NCBI RefSeq assembly: GCF_900009145.1
Contig: NZ_LN889815.1
Location: 235,262 to 293,556 of the forward strand
DNA: 58,295 nucleotides
Source of the DNA: Planktothrix tepida PCC 9214
GTDB taxonomy: Bacteria > Cyanobacteriota > Cyanobacteriia > Cyanobacteriales > Microcoleaceae
Direction of reading: 5' to 3'
Notes under the pieces: generated by a model
Seen by the model: only the letters and a program-made list of their open reading frames with translations
What the model was told of the DNA's origin: nothing
Database searches by the model: none
Position numbers and translations under genes: made by a program
Part shown: positions 57,564 through 58,295 of the stretch, in pieces
Position numbering within the stretch: position 1 is the stretch's first letter
Layout: each line of letters opens with the position of its first letter

Positions 57564-58295
57564 ATGAGTAATAATGGTTTTCAACATCAACCTGATTTTA
57601 ATTCTGAACCTGATACGATTGAAGAAGGATTAACTACGTCTAATTTGAAGCAGAAAAATTCCTCTAAAACATCAATCTCTAGCTTTTCAGGAACAATGGA
57701 TGAACTTAGCCCTGATGAAGAAAGATTATTAGCGGGCTATGATCAAGATGCTTTAGAATTGTTAGCTTCTGAATACAGAATTAAACAGGATGATGAACAA
57801 GTAGAAAGTCGAGAGCTTTCTCAAAAACCCACCGTTCGGATGTTTTCTGTTTTGACTGCTACAGGTTTTGTTTTAGGCGTTTTTGGCTTTTTATGGTTTG
57901 TCTTTTTTGCTCCTAAACCCGTTGCTCAACAACCAAAAACCTCAAAACCCGAAGTGACAACATTTTCCCCTAAAAATGAATCAGGCGAACTGAAAAGTCA
58001 ATTAGCTTTTCAAGATCAGCAACGAACCCTAAACCCTCAATCTCCAACACCTAAAAAACCGCCTACTTCAAATGCAGCACCACCTTCTAAACCCAAACCT
58101 ACACCTGCATCTAATTCTGCAACCCCCCAACCTGTAAGACCTGTTCAAGCGACACCACCACCCAGACCCAGAACAGTACAAGTTGTTCCTCCCCCTGTAC
58201 GGCCTGCACCTGCCCCTCGTCCTGTACCTGCCCCCGCACCGACCGTAGCATCTCGCCCTTCAAATCCCCCATTAGAAGAAGTTGACCCCTATCAA
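57564..58295 (+). CDS. VirB10/TrbI-like T4SS protein (partial)
   Basis: The frame from ATG 57564 stays open to the window end (244 codons). A cytoplasmic N-terminus of about 93 residues is followed by one membrane segment (MFSVLTATGFVLGVFGFLWF, about 94-113, then VFF) and a long proline-rich region (about 150-240, for example PPPVRPAPAPRPVPAPAP). This is the plan of VirB10/TraB/TrbI, which links the two membranes and senses ATPase activity. The beta-barrel C-terminal domain should follow beyond the window. GAGG precedes the ATG. Confidence 0.7.
   Translation, partial: MSNNGFQHQPDFNSEPDTIEEGLTTSNLKQKNSSKTSISSFSGTMDELSPDEERLLAGYDQDALELLASEYRIKQDDEQVESRELSQKPTVRMFSVLTATGFVLGVFGFLWFVFFAPKPVAQQPKTSKPEVTTFSPKNESGELKSQLAFQDQQRTLNPQSPTPKKPPTSNAAPPSKPKPTPASNSATPQPVRPVQATPPPRPRTVQVVPPPVRPAPAPRPVPAPAPTVASRPSNPPLEEVDPYQ

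Noticed and set aside
1-58295. tRNA or rRNA genes
   Set aside because: No cloverleaf-like or rRNA-like sequence was recognised by eye; a tRNAscan-SE or Infernal run would settle this.

Overview
The window looks like part of a large, probably conjugative plasmid from a cyanobacterium, most likely a filamentous one. Octameric GCGATCGC (HIP1) sites are scattered throughout. The gene set is typical of cyanobacterial accessory replicons: a CyRepA1-type replication protein, a ParM/StbA-like partition operon, a relaxase, PRTRC-system genes, IS200/IS605, a group II intron and many toxin-antitoxin fragments. The genus cannot be fixed from sequence alone.

Layout. 1-600: tail of an unknown gene plus an HTH regulator, translationally coupled. 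742-3600: a XamI-type restriction-modification pair followed by the decayed C-terminus of a second, related methyltransferase. 3650-7840: an AT-rich cassette (two glycosyltransferases, a 2-hydroxyacid dehydrogenase, a methyltransferase and a radical SAM/SPASM protein) unlike its surroundings. 7921-11111 (minus): partition operon (ParM-like, small partner, ParA-like ATPase, membrane protein). 11342-13556: RHH protein and a relaxase fused to a Toprim-like domain. 13557-17953: a long structured leader and the replication protein; the leader carries what looks like an antisense copy-control RNA and a hairpin over the ribosome-binding site. 17974-19723: an intact IS200/IS605 element abutting a 5'-truncated recG. 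21633-23279: Uma2 nuclease and a membrane-anchored nuclease-like protein. 23477-28668: a run of small plasmid genes with a Gp157-like protein and PRTRC proteins: C (ubiquitin-like candidate), B (E2-like), ThiF (E1-like) and a possible E with a terminal clamp-binding motif. 28717-30203: toxin-antitoxin pieces. 30278-35407 (minus): a 1709-residue STAND NTPase with a nuclease-like N-terminus, a probable phage-defence protein. 35842-39651: a 1269-residue protein carrying the DFDGD signature of two-barrel RNA polymerases, the most unusual gene here. 40170-44171: a WD40 plus Ig-like repeat protein. 44172-45197: a graveyard of methyltransferase and HNH fragments. 45198-47723: a group II intron. 47724-48217: HIP-rich direct repeats and a perfect DnaA box. 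48218-58295: a type IV secretion operon (unknown 748-residue protein, VirB2-, VirB4-, VirB5-, VirB6-, VirB8- and VirB10-like), which runs off the end.

Together the genes cover replication, partition, mobilisation and mating-pair formation, with defence and selfish elements in between. The candidates for undescribed biology are the plasmid-borne RNA polymerase-like protein, the JAB-less ubiquitin-like module, the STAND defence protein and the rep leader control circuit.
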